From the NCBI GenBank assembly GCA_027625915.1, contig JANTQA010000063.1, forward strand, positions 1,178,001 through 1,242,000: DNA of 64,000 nucleotides, written 5' to 3'. Positions 21,861-34,720 of this stretch are shown in pieces. The first letter of the stretch is position 1. Each line of letters begins with the position of its first letter. The notes under the pieces are model-generated. The model saw only the letters and a program-made list of their open reading frames with translations, was not told the origin of the DNA and did not search any database. The position numbers were made by a program, and so were the translations under genes. Source of the stretch: Anaeramoeba flamelloides. Taxonomy: Eukaryota > Metamonada > Anaeramoebidae.

Positions 21861-23567
21861 TACTCCCTTAAAGAAAAAAAAATCAAATAATTTCAAGGGG
21901 AAAAAAATTCAATAAAAATGAAAAATACTTTTCATCTCAATTTAAACTTTTCCTAAAGAAATTTTGAAATTTTACAAAAGATATTTCAATAAAAAGTGTA
22001 AAAAAATTTTTTTTTCACATTTTATTACTTTTAAAATTTAAATTTTGTTTGGAAAATTCTTTGATGAATATCAACTTTATCCAAAGTTGATTATTTCTCT
22101 TATTTCTAAACAAGAAGGTATTTATTAATCGTTTAAAAAAATTGATTATTTCATTTTTGACAGCTCAAATATAAGCCAAAAGGGGTTTATATGTAGTTAT
22201 AATATTGTTCTTGAAATTGTTTGAAAAATGATTTAAATTGCTTTTTGTCAAATTTGTATTTGGTTAGAATGTATAATTCACATCTGAGAGTCAAATCAAG
22301 GGTTTTTTTTTTTTTTTTTTTGTAGTGTAGTAGAAACATAAGAAAATATATAGAATCATTAGACTTAAATATAAACCTTCTTCATATTCTGTTGAACCAT
22401 TTTCATTTATTCGTCTCATAATAGATTTGGTTATTATCAAAACATGTTGTAAATGAAGTTAATGATAAATATCTGTGTTCTGTAAACTAAAATAAAATAA
22501 AAATCTATAATAAATATTATTGAATAATTAAATATTGGATTATTTATCAAGGATCACAATATAATAATTGTATTTTTTGGAAATTTTTTTTTCTACTTTT
22601 TCAAAATTCAAAAATAGAAACCAAAATAATAGTAAACCAGTAATTAAATAAAACTTGACTTTGGAACAACTAAAAATACGATTTTTATGATTGTTAAAAT
22701 TTCAAGGATTAACTCATGATAATGAATATCAACATAAAAACCAAAAATCGATTTTTTTTGTATCCTTTTTATAAAACTAGCTGTATTTCAGATATACTTC
22801 CAAGAATTCAGAAATAATTTGTCAAAAGAGTCTATTGGTTAATTATTAAGTTTTGCAAAAAAAATTCAATTGTTTTATCAACAAATCTATATTTCGAGAC
22901 AAGTTCAAGAAAGATATTTTGCAAATTTATAGTCTGAAGATTAATTATTTAACATTTATAATTTGAGTATAAATGCCAATTTTTTACAATAATTAGGATT
23001 CTTTTATAAATACATATATTCGTTTTGGTTGACGAGATCAAAAAATATATATCACTTTCACTCATCGAATTTTTTGAGGAATTTCAATCTTGGTGAACCA
23101 AGAGGATTTACTTGAAACAACAATAATGTGATTTGGTTTTAGACTTCTCTTTGATTTAAGATAATTCATTGAGGTGTTGATACTAGTGTGGAGTTTTTAC
23201 ATAAAAAGTTGATTTCTTGAACTAATTGTCGACAAAAATCGAAAATAACATAAAGTTTTTTCCTGTTTGTGCTTAAAATACATATATTTAAATTCCTATC
23301 GATAACTACCACATAAAAATACATTTTTCTTTGCCACTTTTCACAATATACTTCTCTTTTTAACCATTATTATCCAAATAGTAAAATAATTTTGCGAAAA
23401 TATTTTTAAAGTTCTTCTGTAAAAAACAAGATTTCACAACGAAATACAAACTTGAATAACTTCTACGAAGAGTTCTAAGATTGAATATCGTCTCAATTAA
23501 AAACCATAAATTTCCAAACAAGAGCAAAAAGACACATAAATCATTTTTTAATTTTAGTCCATCTTTT
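21860..23567. other. Gene-free region upstream of the TBC gene
   Basis: AT-rich DNA with no convincing coding segment. It includes long T and A runs, for example near 22303-22322. The final 200 bp are presumably the promoter and 5' leader of the TBC gene. Confidence 0.5.
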
Positions 23568-23845
23568 ATGAGCGAAGAAAAGAAAAAAAAGAGAATCAAA
23601 TATTTAAATAGGGCACTTTTAAACCACAAAAAAGTTGATCTCAATTTTCTCAAGTCAGTAACATTCCTCGGTATCCCACGCGAATATAAATTACGACCAC
23701 TCGTTTGGAAATTGCTTTTAAATTACCTTCCACCACAGGTGTCTCTTTGGGAACAAACTTTAAAAGAAAACAGACAATTTTACTTGGATTTCAAAAAAGA
23801 AACAATAACACCCAAAATCTCACAGCTTTTTGATAAAATGGTACA

Positions 23846-23879
<34 letters not shown>

Positions 23880-26800
23880 CTTCTTTGAAAGTGTATTTCT
23901 TTTAATGTCCAAGAAAAATTTACCAACAATTATTTTCAAAAAAATACGATAATAACATCTTTTCAAATTTAGTTTTCACCAAATGGTTTAACTTCCTTTG
24001 AGGAAAACGAAATCTCTGAGGAAATTGAGAACGAACAAAATGAAAATTTTTTAGACAAAGAAACATTTTATTTACTTCTTGAAATGTATCACGACACACT
24101 CAGGACTTGGGCTGGTGATGGCTTTTTTGCAAACAAAAATGGGAAAAACAATCAAAACAAAACGTCTATGACAAAAACAAACAACAAAAATGAAAATGAA
24201 AAAAAGGAAGAAATAAAACAAATAAAAGATATAACAAATGATAAAGGAAGCAAAGAAGAAGAGGACAAGGGAAAGGAAACGGAAAAGGAAAAGGAAAATG
24301 AAAAGGAAAAGGAAAAGGAAAAGGAGAAGGAGAAAGAGAATGAAAAAGAAAAGGAAAATGAAAATGAAAAAGAAAATGAAAAAGAAAAAGAGAGGGAGAA
24401 AGAGAACAATAATTCTGAAAAGGAAGAAGACAACGGAACCATTGAAATTCTAGAACAAAACCACTCAAGGGCGCTCTGCGAGCTTTTGTTTCTTCACTCA
24501 CAAATCAACAAGGGTGTAGGATACACTCAAGGAATGAACGACATTCTGGCGCCAATTTATTTCCTGTTCGCAAACACCAATGTGAAAGACAAACAATTTG
24601 CAGATGCCGATTCCTTTTTTTGTTTTGTGAACCTAATGAGTGAAATTTATCAATTCTTTTGTTTTGAAATTGATTCAACTGTTGAAGGTTTAAATGCGAT
24701 ACTAAATCAAGTTGAAGATGGGCTAAAAAGATATGATAACAAAATTTATAAACGCTTCGTTAGTTTTTCTTTTTTCTTTTTTCTTTTTTTTCTTTTTTTT
24801 CTTTGTTATCTTTGATCTTTGATCTTTTTCAAATTTTTGATTTTGTGTTGGACTTTATTTTAGGATTTAGTTTGGTGGATTAGAATATTTTTTTAAAATC
24901 AGTGTTCATTCTCAAAATTGAAGAAAATCGATTCTTCCTTTTGTTTGCAAGATCAATTGAAAATTCAAGCCAAACTAAAATGAATAATATTCAATTGAAA
25001 AAACAAAATATTATGGTAATTTTGAAACAATAAGATTTCACAAATAAGCAAAGCAATTTTAGAAAGTCCGACGAAAAAAGTTTTTATTACATGAATGAAA
25101 AATCGATCTATTGAAGTTTGTTGATTGTTTTAAAGATGCTTTCGAAAACTTCATTATGCTTACACATTTTGAAAATGACTCGAATACAAACAAGATATCC
25201 AAAATGACTTTTTTGTGTTATTTCCTTTCACATCCTTCGACTCCATCTCAGTATAGCAGTTGTTGTTTCGAACTTTCTCAGGTCATGAATTTTTGAAGAT
25301 TTTTTAATAAAATTATCCATTTTGTAAGTCCATACCCATAAAACAAAACATACGTGCCGATACCATTTTTTTCTTTCAATAAGAAAAAACAGTTACAGTC
25401 TTCGCAAGGCGACCGTCTATTTTTCTATGAATCAACTTTTTAAAAATCCAGACCAGTATCAAAATTGGATTCATATCCAAATTCGCTTCAGACTTGGAAC
25501 GGCTGAAATTAAATTTTATTTGTTTATTTGAAAAAATAATAACCATTCCAGAAAAAAAATTGGCAAATTATTTTAATTGTAAAATCCTCATAAAATTTTC
25601 ATAATTTCCAAAGATCTCTTTCACACTTAAACCATGTATTTTTACAAGGTGGTAATTAAAACTGGGAATGATTCAAAAACAAAAAAAAAATTAGTAAGTG
25701 ATGATTTTTCGATCATCAATTTATGATACGGTTTATAAAATCCTGATAATTTTATTTTTTTTTTAATCAAGCTAGGTGATTCACAAAATTACCTCCACGT
25801 TTGACTAAAACACAAAGTCTTTGTATTTAGAATTTTTTATCCTAGATATAATGTAGACAAAATTATAAACTCATAGGATAGCTTTTCTTTCAAAAATGAA
25901 AAAAAAAAAATTTATTTTTGATTAAATACAAGTAAAAGAGAAAGAAACGCAAAAAATAAAAGGGATTAAAAAAATAACAAAATAAAAACAAAAATTAATT
26001 AAAAGATTTTCTTTACGCCTTGAGTGTTTCAATAGTCGATGGTTGTTTTTTTCCTTTTATGCTGATTATATCAAAAATTTCTTGATAACCACCATAACAA
26101 TCCCTTTTTGTGTAAGGACTTTCTTGACAAAAGTTGATCCTGGTGAAAGGTTGAAGTACACTTTAAAATTAATAGGGTTACTTTATTAATTAATTTTGGT
26201 TCTTGGATACAATCCACTCGCAACCCCTTTAAATACCGATACCTAAAATTACTTTAATAGATTTATCTTTTTCAATTTAAAAAATAAAACTTATACACTA
26301 AAAGGAAAGATTCATAAGAGGAAAATAAATAACTAAAAAAGTTTTGCTTTTGCAAATTTATTTGTTGATTCTTCACATTTACCTATAGGAAATTATTGTT
26401 TGCTTTATTATAATGTTTTTGGTCCAAAAAAAAACGTGTATTCACTTCTTGGATTATCGCGAATAGTCTAATCCCAAGAGTTTGTTTGCGAAATGGGTTT
26501 TGTTTGTGATCGTAAAGAGTACATCTGTATTTGATCAGAATAATCCCAAATAAATTTTTTAATGATAAATAAATGAAACAAAAATTATATTTATTTTTAA
26601 AAGTTTATTTAATCCCGCTTATTCTTTACAGGTGCTGAATTGATTTAAGAGTATAATTAAAAAAAAAAAAAAAAACATATCAAATACCTTGTGTCAATCT
26701 AGAAATTTTGGCTTAATGAAGTAAGTACATTTTTCCATTTTGAAAAATTTTAATTGTGTAAACCTTACTGAAAAATATTTTTTGAGTGTCCCAAGGTATT

Positions 26801-29800
26801 TGAAACTTTGAAACAAAATACCAGTTGCTGATCTATTTGTGAAAAGAAAACGAACCCAAAGTAATTCAGAGTTGAATCTTTCATTTTTCGATTTTTTGAA
26901 CAACATTTATTTTGATTCAATTTTTGGGTTTTATTAAATTTGGTTTTGGATCTAGAAATGTGTTTATACTAATGATTTAAAATTAATCAAAGAGTAAACC
27001 AAAAAAATATACCCGAAAAGGTGTGTATTCAAAACAAATCTTTTCTTTTAGAATATCAAACATGAAAGATCACCTTTCCAAATAAATTTTTTGAAATCAA
27101 AAATGAAAAAAAAAAAATTGATAAAGGTCTATTTTTGAAGATTTGTTGATTTTATCTTCTTAGTTTGTATGAATTCAAACAATTTATGACCTTGAATTTC
27201 TCGCCCCATTACTATTTATTATTATTATACAAAACATTTTGTGACAAATTTACTTTCAAAATTCTAGTTTTCAAATATTTTTATCAAACCAATCCAAAAT
27301 AAAGAATACTATTTCAAAAATTAAAATAAAGGAGTTGAATTCTCGGAGTCAAAAAACAGTTACAAAAGATTCAACCCAAAATAATTGAAAAATTTATAAA
27401 CAATTTCAATTATGAATTCAGAATTACCCTTCGTTCTAGTTTTAATTGAAAATAAATAATTATAAAATCAAATGAATACATCCAATAAACCCTTATTCTC
27501 AAGAAGAATTAAAAAAATAACTGATTTTCTGGACTAAAACTAGAATTAGATGAACTAAATGAAGAATAGGATTTTTAAATCCATTCTGGAAATTCTTTAG
27601 AAATAAAAAGTAATTTGTAAATCAAAAATTTTACAAACAAAAGTATTTTCATAAAGAATTAAATATAAAACCAAATTAAGAAGAAGTAATTGTGTCAAAT
27701 GTTATAGATAAGATCAAGAAATATATGATTTTTATTTATTTTTTCAAGCTCAAATTTTTCATTTTTTTGAATTCCATTTTTTTGTTGGTATAAAAATATA
27801 TTATACTATGGATATATTCCACTCTTGTATTTATTAAAATATCAATGTATTTGGCTAAAGAAATGATTTGAAGAATTCAGTTTCACATAAATGGTGGAAC
27901 GAAAAATATAAAAAATGTACTTACCCCCTTAAGGTTAGAATTTATCAAAATTCATTTGAAAAATCTTCTTTTGTGATCACTTAGAGAAATCACAAAATTA
28001 ATTTATTAGGATCTAATTACTAATGTTTTAGTTTAAGATAATAACACAGATGAAAGGAATGCTGTAACTCTTTAATTTAACAATTTGAAAATTGAACAAG
28101 GTATATAATTAATTGATCTAAAAAAATGATTTTTTTATTTATTTTTTTCGTGGTAAAATGGAAACTATGAGTTGCAACTCATATGCTCTAAGAGTTTATA
28201 AATATCAATTTCAATTGAATAAAAAAAAAAGATTATTGAATTTAAAAATATAAAATTATGTTTTACTGGTATATTTTAAAGTAAAAAAAAAAATCATTAA
28301 ACTTTTGTGTTTTTTTATTTTTTTATGTATTTTTCACTATTATTTCTCGTAACTTTTTTGTTTAAATTGTCATTCCATTCTAATTCTTGGTAAAAATCAT
28401 ATTTATGTTCCAATAAAATTAAAATGGAAATGGAAATTTACATTTGCATAAAATGTAAAAATGAAAAAATAGCATTAAAAATTTTTATAAATTTTTTAAT
28501 TCCTTTCAGGTAGATTTGGCTATAGCCATTAACTGGGAACATATGATAATTACGACTTTTTTTTTGGCAAAATTCACAGGAGATTTTACAATTGTAAAAA
28601 AAGAAAAAATTAAAAAAAACAAATTTACTACTAAAAAAACTTTTAAGACAAGAATTGTAATAATGGATAGTAAAAATGGGCCTACAAGAAAAGAAAAAAA
28701 AATATCAGTTAATTCATCAAAGTGATCATTTTTTTTATTTTTGAATGATCAGTAAAAGTTTAATTTTATCATTTAATAATAGTACTATTTTCCATTTTTT
28801 TGCTATTGCAAAATAAAATGTCAGGAAAATATTTTTAATAACACCCAGTCTATATCTATGTTCATACCTAAATCCTTTTATTTGTTTATTTATTTTTATT
28901 GATGTTCTTTTAATGAATGATTAATTATTTATTAAAATATAAACAAAAATTATTTTATCTTTTACATTTTTCATAATACAAATACAAATAGAAAAAATTG
29001 GAAATAGCACCACATGATTATTGCTTTAGATGGATTTCTCTCTTATTTTCTCAAGAATTTAAAAAATATCAATTGATTAGATTATGGGATAGTTTATTTG
29101 CAGACAAATCTCGTTTTCAATTTGTAATTTCTTTTAGTATTGCTATGATTTGGTAAATATTCTTTGATTTTTTTTTTGTTTTGTTTTGTTTTTTCCAATT
29201 TATTGAATATTATTTTTTGATAAAAAAAAAAAAAAATTTGAGTTTATTATAGTTGATTTGATTAAAGAATTATTCTAGTATCTTCAAAAATAAAAGAATA
29301 AAAGAATAATAATAAAAGAATACTAAATAAACCCCAATTCAAAATTTTTGACAAACCAAAATTCAATTTTTGAAAAAAAAAAATCATATTAAATAAATTC
29401 CCGAAGAAATACTAAATTAAAACCTTTAAGTAATTAAAATGATAACAATTTTTATAATTTACAATACCCACAAAACAAAAAATGAATATGTATCATCAAT
29501 CAAAATAAAAATCAAGGTTGTGTTAAAAATTTTGGAGAGAGCAAAACAAAAAATACATTGGTAAATTTGTTAAAAATTCTATTAGGATTATTGATCGATC
29601 AAATGGTTAGATACTACCAACTAATTTTATTTGAGTTCTTCTATTTCAAACAACTCAACTTTAACATAATATCAATTGTTCAAAAAAATTTTGATCCAAC
29701 AAAACAAATTACGTAATTCAAACAATGAAATGAAAACAAAAACTAAAAGATGAAAAAATGATTTTCATATTTTACAAAAATCAAAATTATCTCCGATTTA

Positions 29801-30973
29801 AATGAAATTGTATTATTGTGATTGTTTGTGACTTTTTAGCTGTGTGGAAAATTTTGAATTTTAGTTTATTTTTCAAAAATTTTGACTCACTTTATAAGAT
29901 GAATGGGAAGTTGTAGTTGTTTTGAAGGTTTATTCCAATATTCTTACCAAAAAAATATTTTCAATTTTGATATCAGAATCATTTTTTCTAATTTTTCAAA
30001 TTTTTGTTTTTCTTTTTCAATTTTTTTGAAAAATTTTTTTTTCTTTTTCTTTTTGATATTTTTTTTTTTTTTTTTAAAAAGATCACGTGGAAAAAAAAAA
30101 AATCTTCCAAGATAAAATAATCATTATGAAAATTGAGACTATGTATGTTCTTAGAAAATAAATTTAATTATTCAGCAAAGAATCTTCTTGTTAAATTTTT
30201 TTTGGTTAAAGTTCCAGTAATAAAAAATCCTTAATGCTCCATTTCATAAATTGTGACTCGCTTTTTTTTATTTTTTGGTTTTATTGTTTTTAATTTTTGA
30301 AATATCAGGTTTTTATAGATTTAGAATGATTTAAAAGTGAATTACTAATCAAATTTAATTATTGGTTGTTCTTGAATACTAAATGATTTCTTCTTTTTTT
30401 TTTCAATTTATTATTTAAGGTGAGTCACAATTTTTGAAATGGAGTTTTTTTTTATATAATGGAATTGTTTGGTATATGAAAATATAATGTATTTTAATTG
30501 ATTGGATCTTTGATATCAAAAACAAATTTGATTCAACAACATTTTTGATTCATTGTTAATAATTTGTTTTTTTTTTTTTTTGAATTTTTCATTCTGATTA
30601 CTGTTTATCATAATAAGCATTATTACATCACCTATTAATAATTTTTTAAATACTTGAATATTAAAATATTTTGTGAGTGTATTCATATTTGCAAGAAAAA
30701 TTAATTATACAAAAAAAATTCTAATGAATAACAAAAAAAAAAAATGGATATTTAAATTTTTGTTTTTTTATTTTTCTTTGACTAAACTTTTTCTTTCTTT
30801 TGTTCTTTCTATTTAAATTTTTATCATTCTGTAATAGTTGTTTAAAAGAAAAGATCATGAAATTGGGGTTTGGTGAAATACTTGAAAGTTTACAAAACTA
30901 TCCTAAGGATATACCAATTGGCCGAATTCTTCGAAAAGCAGTGGATGTATCTGAAAAGATTAAAAAAAAATAA
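23568..30973 (+). CDS. TBC1D13: TBC1D13-like Rab GTPase-activating protein (four exons)
   Basis: Exons 23568-23840, 23973-24758, 28992-29152 and 30838-30973 join in phase to 451 residues. All three introns are GT...AG. TBC proteins stimulate GTP hydrolysis on Rab GTPases in membrane traffic. Exon 1 carries FLGIPREYKLRPLVWKLLLN, the TBC opening. Exon 2 has the arginine-finger motif DTLRTW (R135). A Glu/Lys low-complexity loop of about 80 residues follows, then the glutamine-finger YTQGMND (Q277) and ADSFFCFVNLMSEI. Exon 3 encodes CFRWISLLFSQEF and LIRLWDSLFADKSRF. Exon 4 ends ILESLQNYPKDI...KIKKK. Order, spacing and C-terminus match TBC1D13, which also has a loop between the two fingers. The start ATG at 23568 (MSEEKKKK) is preferred over an upstream TTG. 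The third intron is 4.2 kb and holds repeats. Confidence 0.9.
24276..24412. repeat. GAAAAG-type purine repeat encoding Glu/Lys tract
   Basis: Imperfect hexamers of GAAAAG, GAAAAT and GAGAAA encode alternating Glu and Lys within TBC1D13-like exon 2, between the arginine and glutamine fingers. Open frames on the opposite strand here are by-products of the repeat. Confidence 0.85.
26720..27940. repeat. Long dispersed repeat R2, copy 2 (in TBC intron)
   Basis: A partner of 20400-21860 in the same orientation. It shares GGATCTAGAAATGTGTTTA and many later blocks up to TGTACTTACCCCCTTAA, which matches ATATACTTACTCCCTTAA near 21860. It accounts for more than a quarter of the 4.2 kb intron and probably explains why that intron is so long. 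Confidence 0.7.
28514..28725 (+). other. Exon-like segment inside the TBC gene intron
   Basis: After a pyrimidine-rich TTTTAATTCCTTTCAG, a frame of about 70 codons opens with VDLAIAINWEHMIITTFF and ends in a Lys-rich tail and a stop. It would be in phase with the donor at 24758, so it could serve as an alternative terminal exon. The TBC fold needs the exon at 28992 instead, and no known domain is visible. It could equally be a fossil coding fragment. Confidence 0.25.
29578..29875 (+). repeat. Dispersed repeat D, copy 1 (in TBC intron)
   Basis: This shares GATCGATCAAATGGTTAG, then a CAAACAAAATTACG-like block and a TGGAATTTAGTTTAT-like tail with 55590-55880. The tail also occurs at 57295-57415. 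All three copies are in introns of plus-strand genes. Confidence 0.6.
30237..30444. mobile_element. MITE with CTCCATTTC ends, copy 1 (in TBC intron)
   Basis: A 208 bp element with ends CTCCATTTCATAAATTGTGA and, inverted, CTCCATTTCAAAAATTGTGA, giving about 26 bp of terminal inverted repeat. The interior (GGTTTTTATAGATTTAGAAT, TTGTTCTTGAATA, CAATTTATTATTT) recurs at 56.7 and 59.8 kb. It lies in the last intron of the TBC1D13-like gene. A target-site duplication was not clear. Confidence 0.75.
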
Positions 30974-32506
30974 TCCTTTTTCAAATATTTAATACTCAAA
31001 AAAAAAATTAATTTTATTCTTTGAGTCAATAAAAATTACTTTGTAATAAAACAAAAATTAACTAAAAAAATAATTTTTTTTTTTTATTTTTTTATTATTG
31101 ACAACTTTTATTTCACGAAGGAACAAATTAACCAAATTTAATTTAATATTATTATCATTTTTTTGGAGGAAATTTATACTTAAAAAGTTGTAATTGTCCA
31201 TTAGATTAAAAATATTTTCTTTTTTTATTTTCAAGTATCTACCATTTTTTCATTTTGATTTGAAACGTTATCTTAAAATTTTTAAATATTAATCCAATCT
31301 TAAATAATTTTTTATTCGGTTTCTATCAATTTTAAATAAACATCTCCTATTTAATGTAAATTTATGATTTTTTTTATCCAAAATAATTAGTTTCAAAAAG
31401 ATTTCAGTGATTTATGTATTTTTAATTTGATTATCTTCACAATTTAAATGGGTTTTTGTAAATTTTCATTGGGATTATTTGAACTGATCTTTTTTACAAT
31501 ATTGTGTAAAGCTACAAAAAGGTTAGTATATTTTTTAAAAAATTGATATTCAAATTGTTTGTTTTCACTCTTTTTAGTCGGTTAAGTAATAATATAACTT
31601 TTTTTATTCCACAATTTTTTAAAATTGTTTTTTATAGTTTTAATTTTTATAAAAGATATCTGGTGTTATTTTAGTGAATTCGAAAAAATATGATGATTAT
31701 AATTCTCAATTCGTGATTTTTTAATATCACCAAGAGAGAATTATAATCAGCTTATTTTTGAGAAATGAACAAAATTATTGAAATAATTATTTGAAACAGG
31801 CTGGTTAATACTTTTAATTAAAATAAATTGCAAAACAAAAGATATATTTCCAATTTTATTCGGAAAATAAATAACAAAAAATGTAAAAAAATCTACCAAT
31901 TTTTTTAATAATTTTGAAAAATTTTCACTCATACAGAATTTCCCAAAATCATCTTTAAATTACCAATCTCAAATTAATCAATTTGATCTAGAAATTTTTA
32001 ACTCATATTGTTTATTTTTTGCTTATTGTTTGGTAAAGACATTCAAATTGTACGAGTTAGATGATTAAAAGGCTCTTTTAATTTTTACTTTCTTTTGAAA
32101 ATTAGTATAACCTACTATACTTGATCTACATAAAATTTACTAATTTGATTTATCCCATAACTCTTTCTATTTTTAATAATTATAAACTCTCTCATCATCC
32201 TAAAAAGTTATTTTGTATAACAAAAAATAACAATTCACAATTTGAAAATAGCCAAAATTGAAAGAGTAAGCAAGTGGCAAGAAGTTGATCTAAAGGATAA
32301 GCTAATTAAATCATCTTTGTAGATATGTTATTTTTTGTCATTTTTTTAGCCTAGCCCAGAAGAAAATGATAATTTTTTTATTTTTTGAATTTTCTATAAA
32401 TATTGCCACCTTAAAAAGTAATACAAGACTTGTGTCTAAAGGGTATATGTCTATAAATTTTAATAAGAATAATTACAATTATTTTAAAAAATATTACTTG
32501 ATTTGT
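30974..32506. other. Convergent intergenic region
   Basis: This region lies between two convergent stop codons (TBC gene ahead, PIG-K from the other side). I see no supported gene. A small hairpin, TATAATTCTC...GAGAATTATA, lies near 31698-31745. A weak two-exon frame beginning at 31449 was considered and rejected. Confidence 0.5.
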
Positions 32507-33983
32507 TTATTTTTGAGTTATTATTTTTTCGATCAAAGCAAAAAAGAAGATTAAAAATATTAAAATTATCATTCCAAGTCTAAAATAGTTATCTGACAAT
32601 TCAATTGCCTCATCTATGAGATTATGTTGAAATTGATTTGAAATTTTTAGATTTGGTTGGGCTTTGTCTCTGTGTTGGAATTGATTTTTTAATTGAAAAT
32701 TGTCGTTTCTATTTGCATTTTCTTTCTCTCCATTTGCATCAATATTTCCATTATGATTATGATTATCGTTTTGAAAAGAATAATCATAAATTGGGTGAGA
32801 TACAACATCATGAATTGAACCAAAAAAATCAGAAACAAGAACGTCTCGTGGGTTACGTTGAAATTGGAAAAATTCTAATCTTGGTTGCGAACGAATCTGT
32901 TTTGGTGTCATGGAATTGAAATATTTTTCGAGTGTTGTATGTGAGTCACCTGGCTTGATGTTATTTAAAAAATTTAAGGAATAATAAGTAAAGCTGTCAA
33001 TAACCTGTACTCCTATTGAAGAATCGAAATGGTGTGAATAACTGTTTTCGCCCAATTCGCTGCACCCAATTGCCGCGATATTTGGTGAATAAAATTTATT
33101 AAAAAGGGTATTTGCCTGGCATGTTTCAATGATGAAGAGGATTTCGTTGTATCTTTTTTTTTGATACATTTGCTCAAACGCATCCGCAATGTCCTTACTG
33201 CTTACTTCTTCTGAGTCCTGGAATTTTAAGAATTCATTTCCTCCGTGGCCAGTAAGGTAAACAAGAATATTTGATCCAGAATCAGTTAACAACCTTTTAT
33301 TTCGTGGAACATCGGGTTCGTGGCGTCCGGTTAATAGTCTGAGAAAGTTTTCAACATTAACTTCGTATCCTTTGATTTTATTAAATTGTTTTTTTTAATT
33401 TTTTTTTATTTTTTTTTTATTTAGTTTGGATTATTTGTTGATGGTGTTGAAGTTTTTGTGATTGTGAACTGTTAATAGTGTTTAAGTTTCATTGTAAAAT
33501 TTTGATTAGAATTCATTATTTTTCATGATTTAAATCTATTTGTTTTTTTTTTCGGTTTTGGTAATTTATTCAATCAAAACAAAAATGTATTCTGAAAAGA
33601 AGAAAAAAAATGAAAAAGAAGAACAAAACAATTATGAATTATATAATACCCCGATAATCAATTTCGACATTTGTCCCATAAAGATTCAGATTATGATCTT
33701 TGTTATTAAAAATTTTACCAGGAAAACAATTCCTTGCGTTGCACGCCCAATCGTCTGCCAACATGAGAATGATATTGGAATCTGGAATGCCTAAACGTTT
33801 TACGGTATGGTAAAAAGATAAAGCATTTGCTACGTGCCGATAGTTAAACCAAAAACGAGAACTGCAAACAATGACAGCCCAGTTATTATTATGTTGACTT
33901 GTTCTTGACGAAAGGCACGTTGGAAAGAACAAATTTAATAAAATACATAAGAGTAAAATGCAAGAAAAATACTTTTGCTTCAT
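32507..33983 (-). CDS. PIGK: GPI-anchor transamidase catalytic subunit (GPI8/PIG-K)
   Basis: Exons 33983-33650 and 33369-32507 join across a 280 bp intron (GTATTA...AAAG), giving 398 residues, close to the human 395. The enzyme is the C13-family cysteine protease of the endoplasmic-reticulum transamidase; it swaps a C-terminal signal for a GPI anchor. An N-terminal signal peptide is seen at about residues 5-25. The mature part opens [19 protein letters not shown]. The splice restores [21 protein letters not shown]. The catalytic pair is H153 in YLTGHGG and C195 in IIETCQA, 42 residues apart as in the human protein. KFQDSEE and the ER-side motif ...[10 protein letters not shown] are kept. After an Asn/Gln-rich linker a single C-terminal membrane helix follows (about 373-391). 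It is complete and intact. Confidence 0.96.
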
Positions 33984-34181
33984 CTCTTCAAAGAAACAAA
34001 TCAGTAAAATTTATTTGTTATTTCAAATTTAATTGGTTTGGTATTAATGTTGTATGATATTTACAAAATTAATTTTCTTTTGGAATTAAAAAAGAAAAAA
34101 TGATTTAAATTTATTTGACAAACTTGATATTTAAGGTGTATCAATTAAAATAAATGAAAGGTTCTCTAAATAACTAAGTAA
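33984..34181. promoter_or_regulatory. Presumed PIG-K upstream region
   Basis: Roughly 200 AT-rich bases lie between the PIG-K start and the Harbinger-like MITE, and must include the promoter unless the MITE contributes. No defined motif can be assigned. Confidence 0.25.
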
Positions 34182-34639
34182 CTGTTGAGAGAAAAATATT
34201 GGACACAGAAAAATAGTTGGAAAGCAATTTTAATTGGGAATATTACTAAAAATGATTTTTTATTTCTTTCATTTGTGAAATAACTCAAGAAAATAACAAT
34301 AATCTACTTCTTAGAATAACGATTAATGTAATTCTACCTTTTCAAAACCTTATTTCTTATAATCTAAAGCAAGTTTAACAATTACCATTTTCAGATTTAA
34401 TAGTAAACTTTACTAAAACTTGGATTTTTGTTAAAATAGCATGATCGAATTTAGTTTTCAACCATTTAAATGAGTATTCTACACACACCACAAATTAATG
34501 AACTTTTAACACATTTAAACCTGGATTTATAAAAAATTCACCTAGTTAACAATAGGATTTGATTTTCAATTTTACTAATGTTCCCAATTAAAAATGATGT
34601 CCAATCATTTTTCTGTGCCAAATATTTTTCTCTCAACAG
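34182..34639 (+). mobile_element. Harbinger-like MITE, 458 bp, copy B
   Basis: Flanked by a TAA duplication (34179-34181 and 34640-34642). The ends are CTGTTGAGAGAAAAATATTG and, inverted, CTGTTGAGAGAAAAATATTT. It is the same length as copy A at 16749-17206, inverted relative to it, and differs by scattered substitutions. No protein is encoded. The pair implies a source of Harbinger transposase elsewhere in the genome. Confidence 0.87.
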
Positions 34640-34720
34640 TAATAATAAAATTGTAAATTTTGATTCTCAATTATAAATAATTAAGAAAAAGTTTCTGACA
34701 GTTATTTGATTTGTTTTTTT

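Noticed and set aside
24152-24501. Minus-strand frames of Phe/Ser or Phe/Pro repeats
   Set aside because: Antisense products of the Glu/Lys purine repeat in the TBC gene.
25111-25296. 61-codon plus-strand frame in the TBC intron
   Set aside because: Somewhat protein-like (FKDAFENFIMLTHFENDSN), but begins at TTG, lacks clear splice signals and domains, and is not needed by the TBC fold.
31449-31677. Possible two-exon gene starting MGFCKFSLGLFELIFF with a GT...AG intron
   Set aside because: Product is about 55 residues of mostly Phe, Leu and Asn; splice sites of this quality are common by chance in AT-rich DNA.
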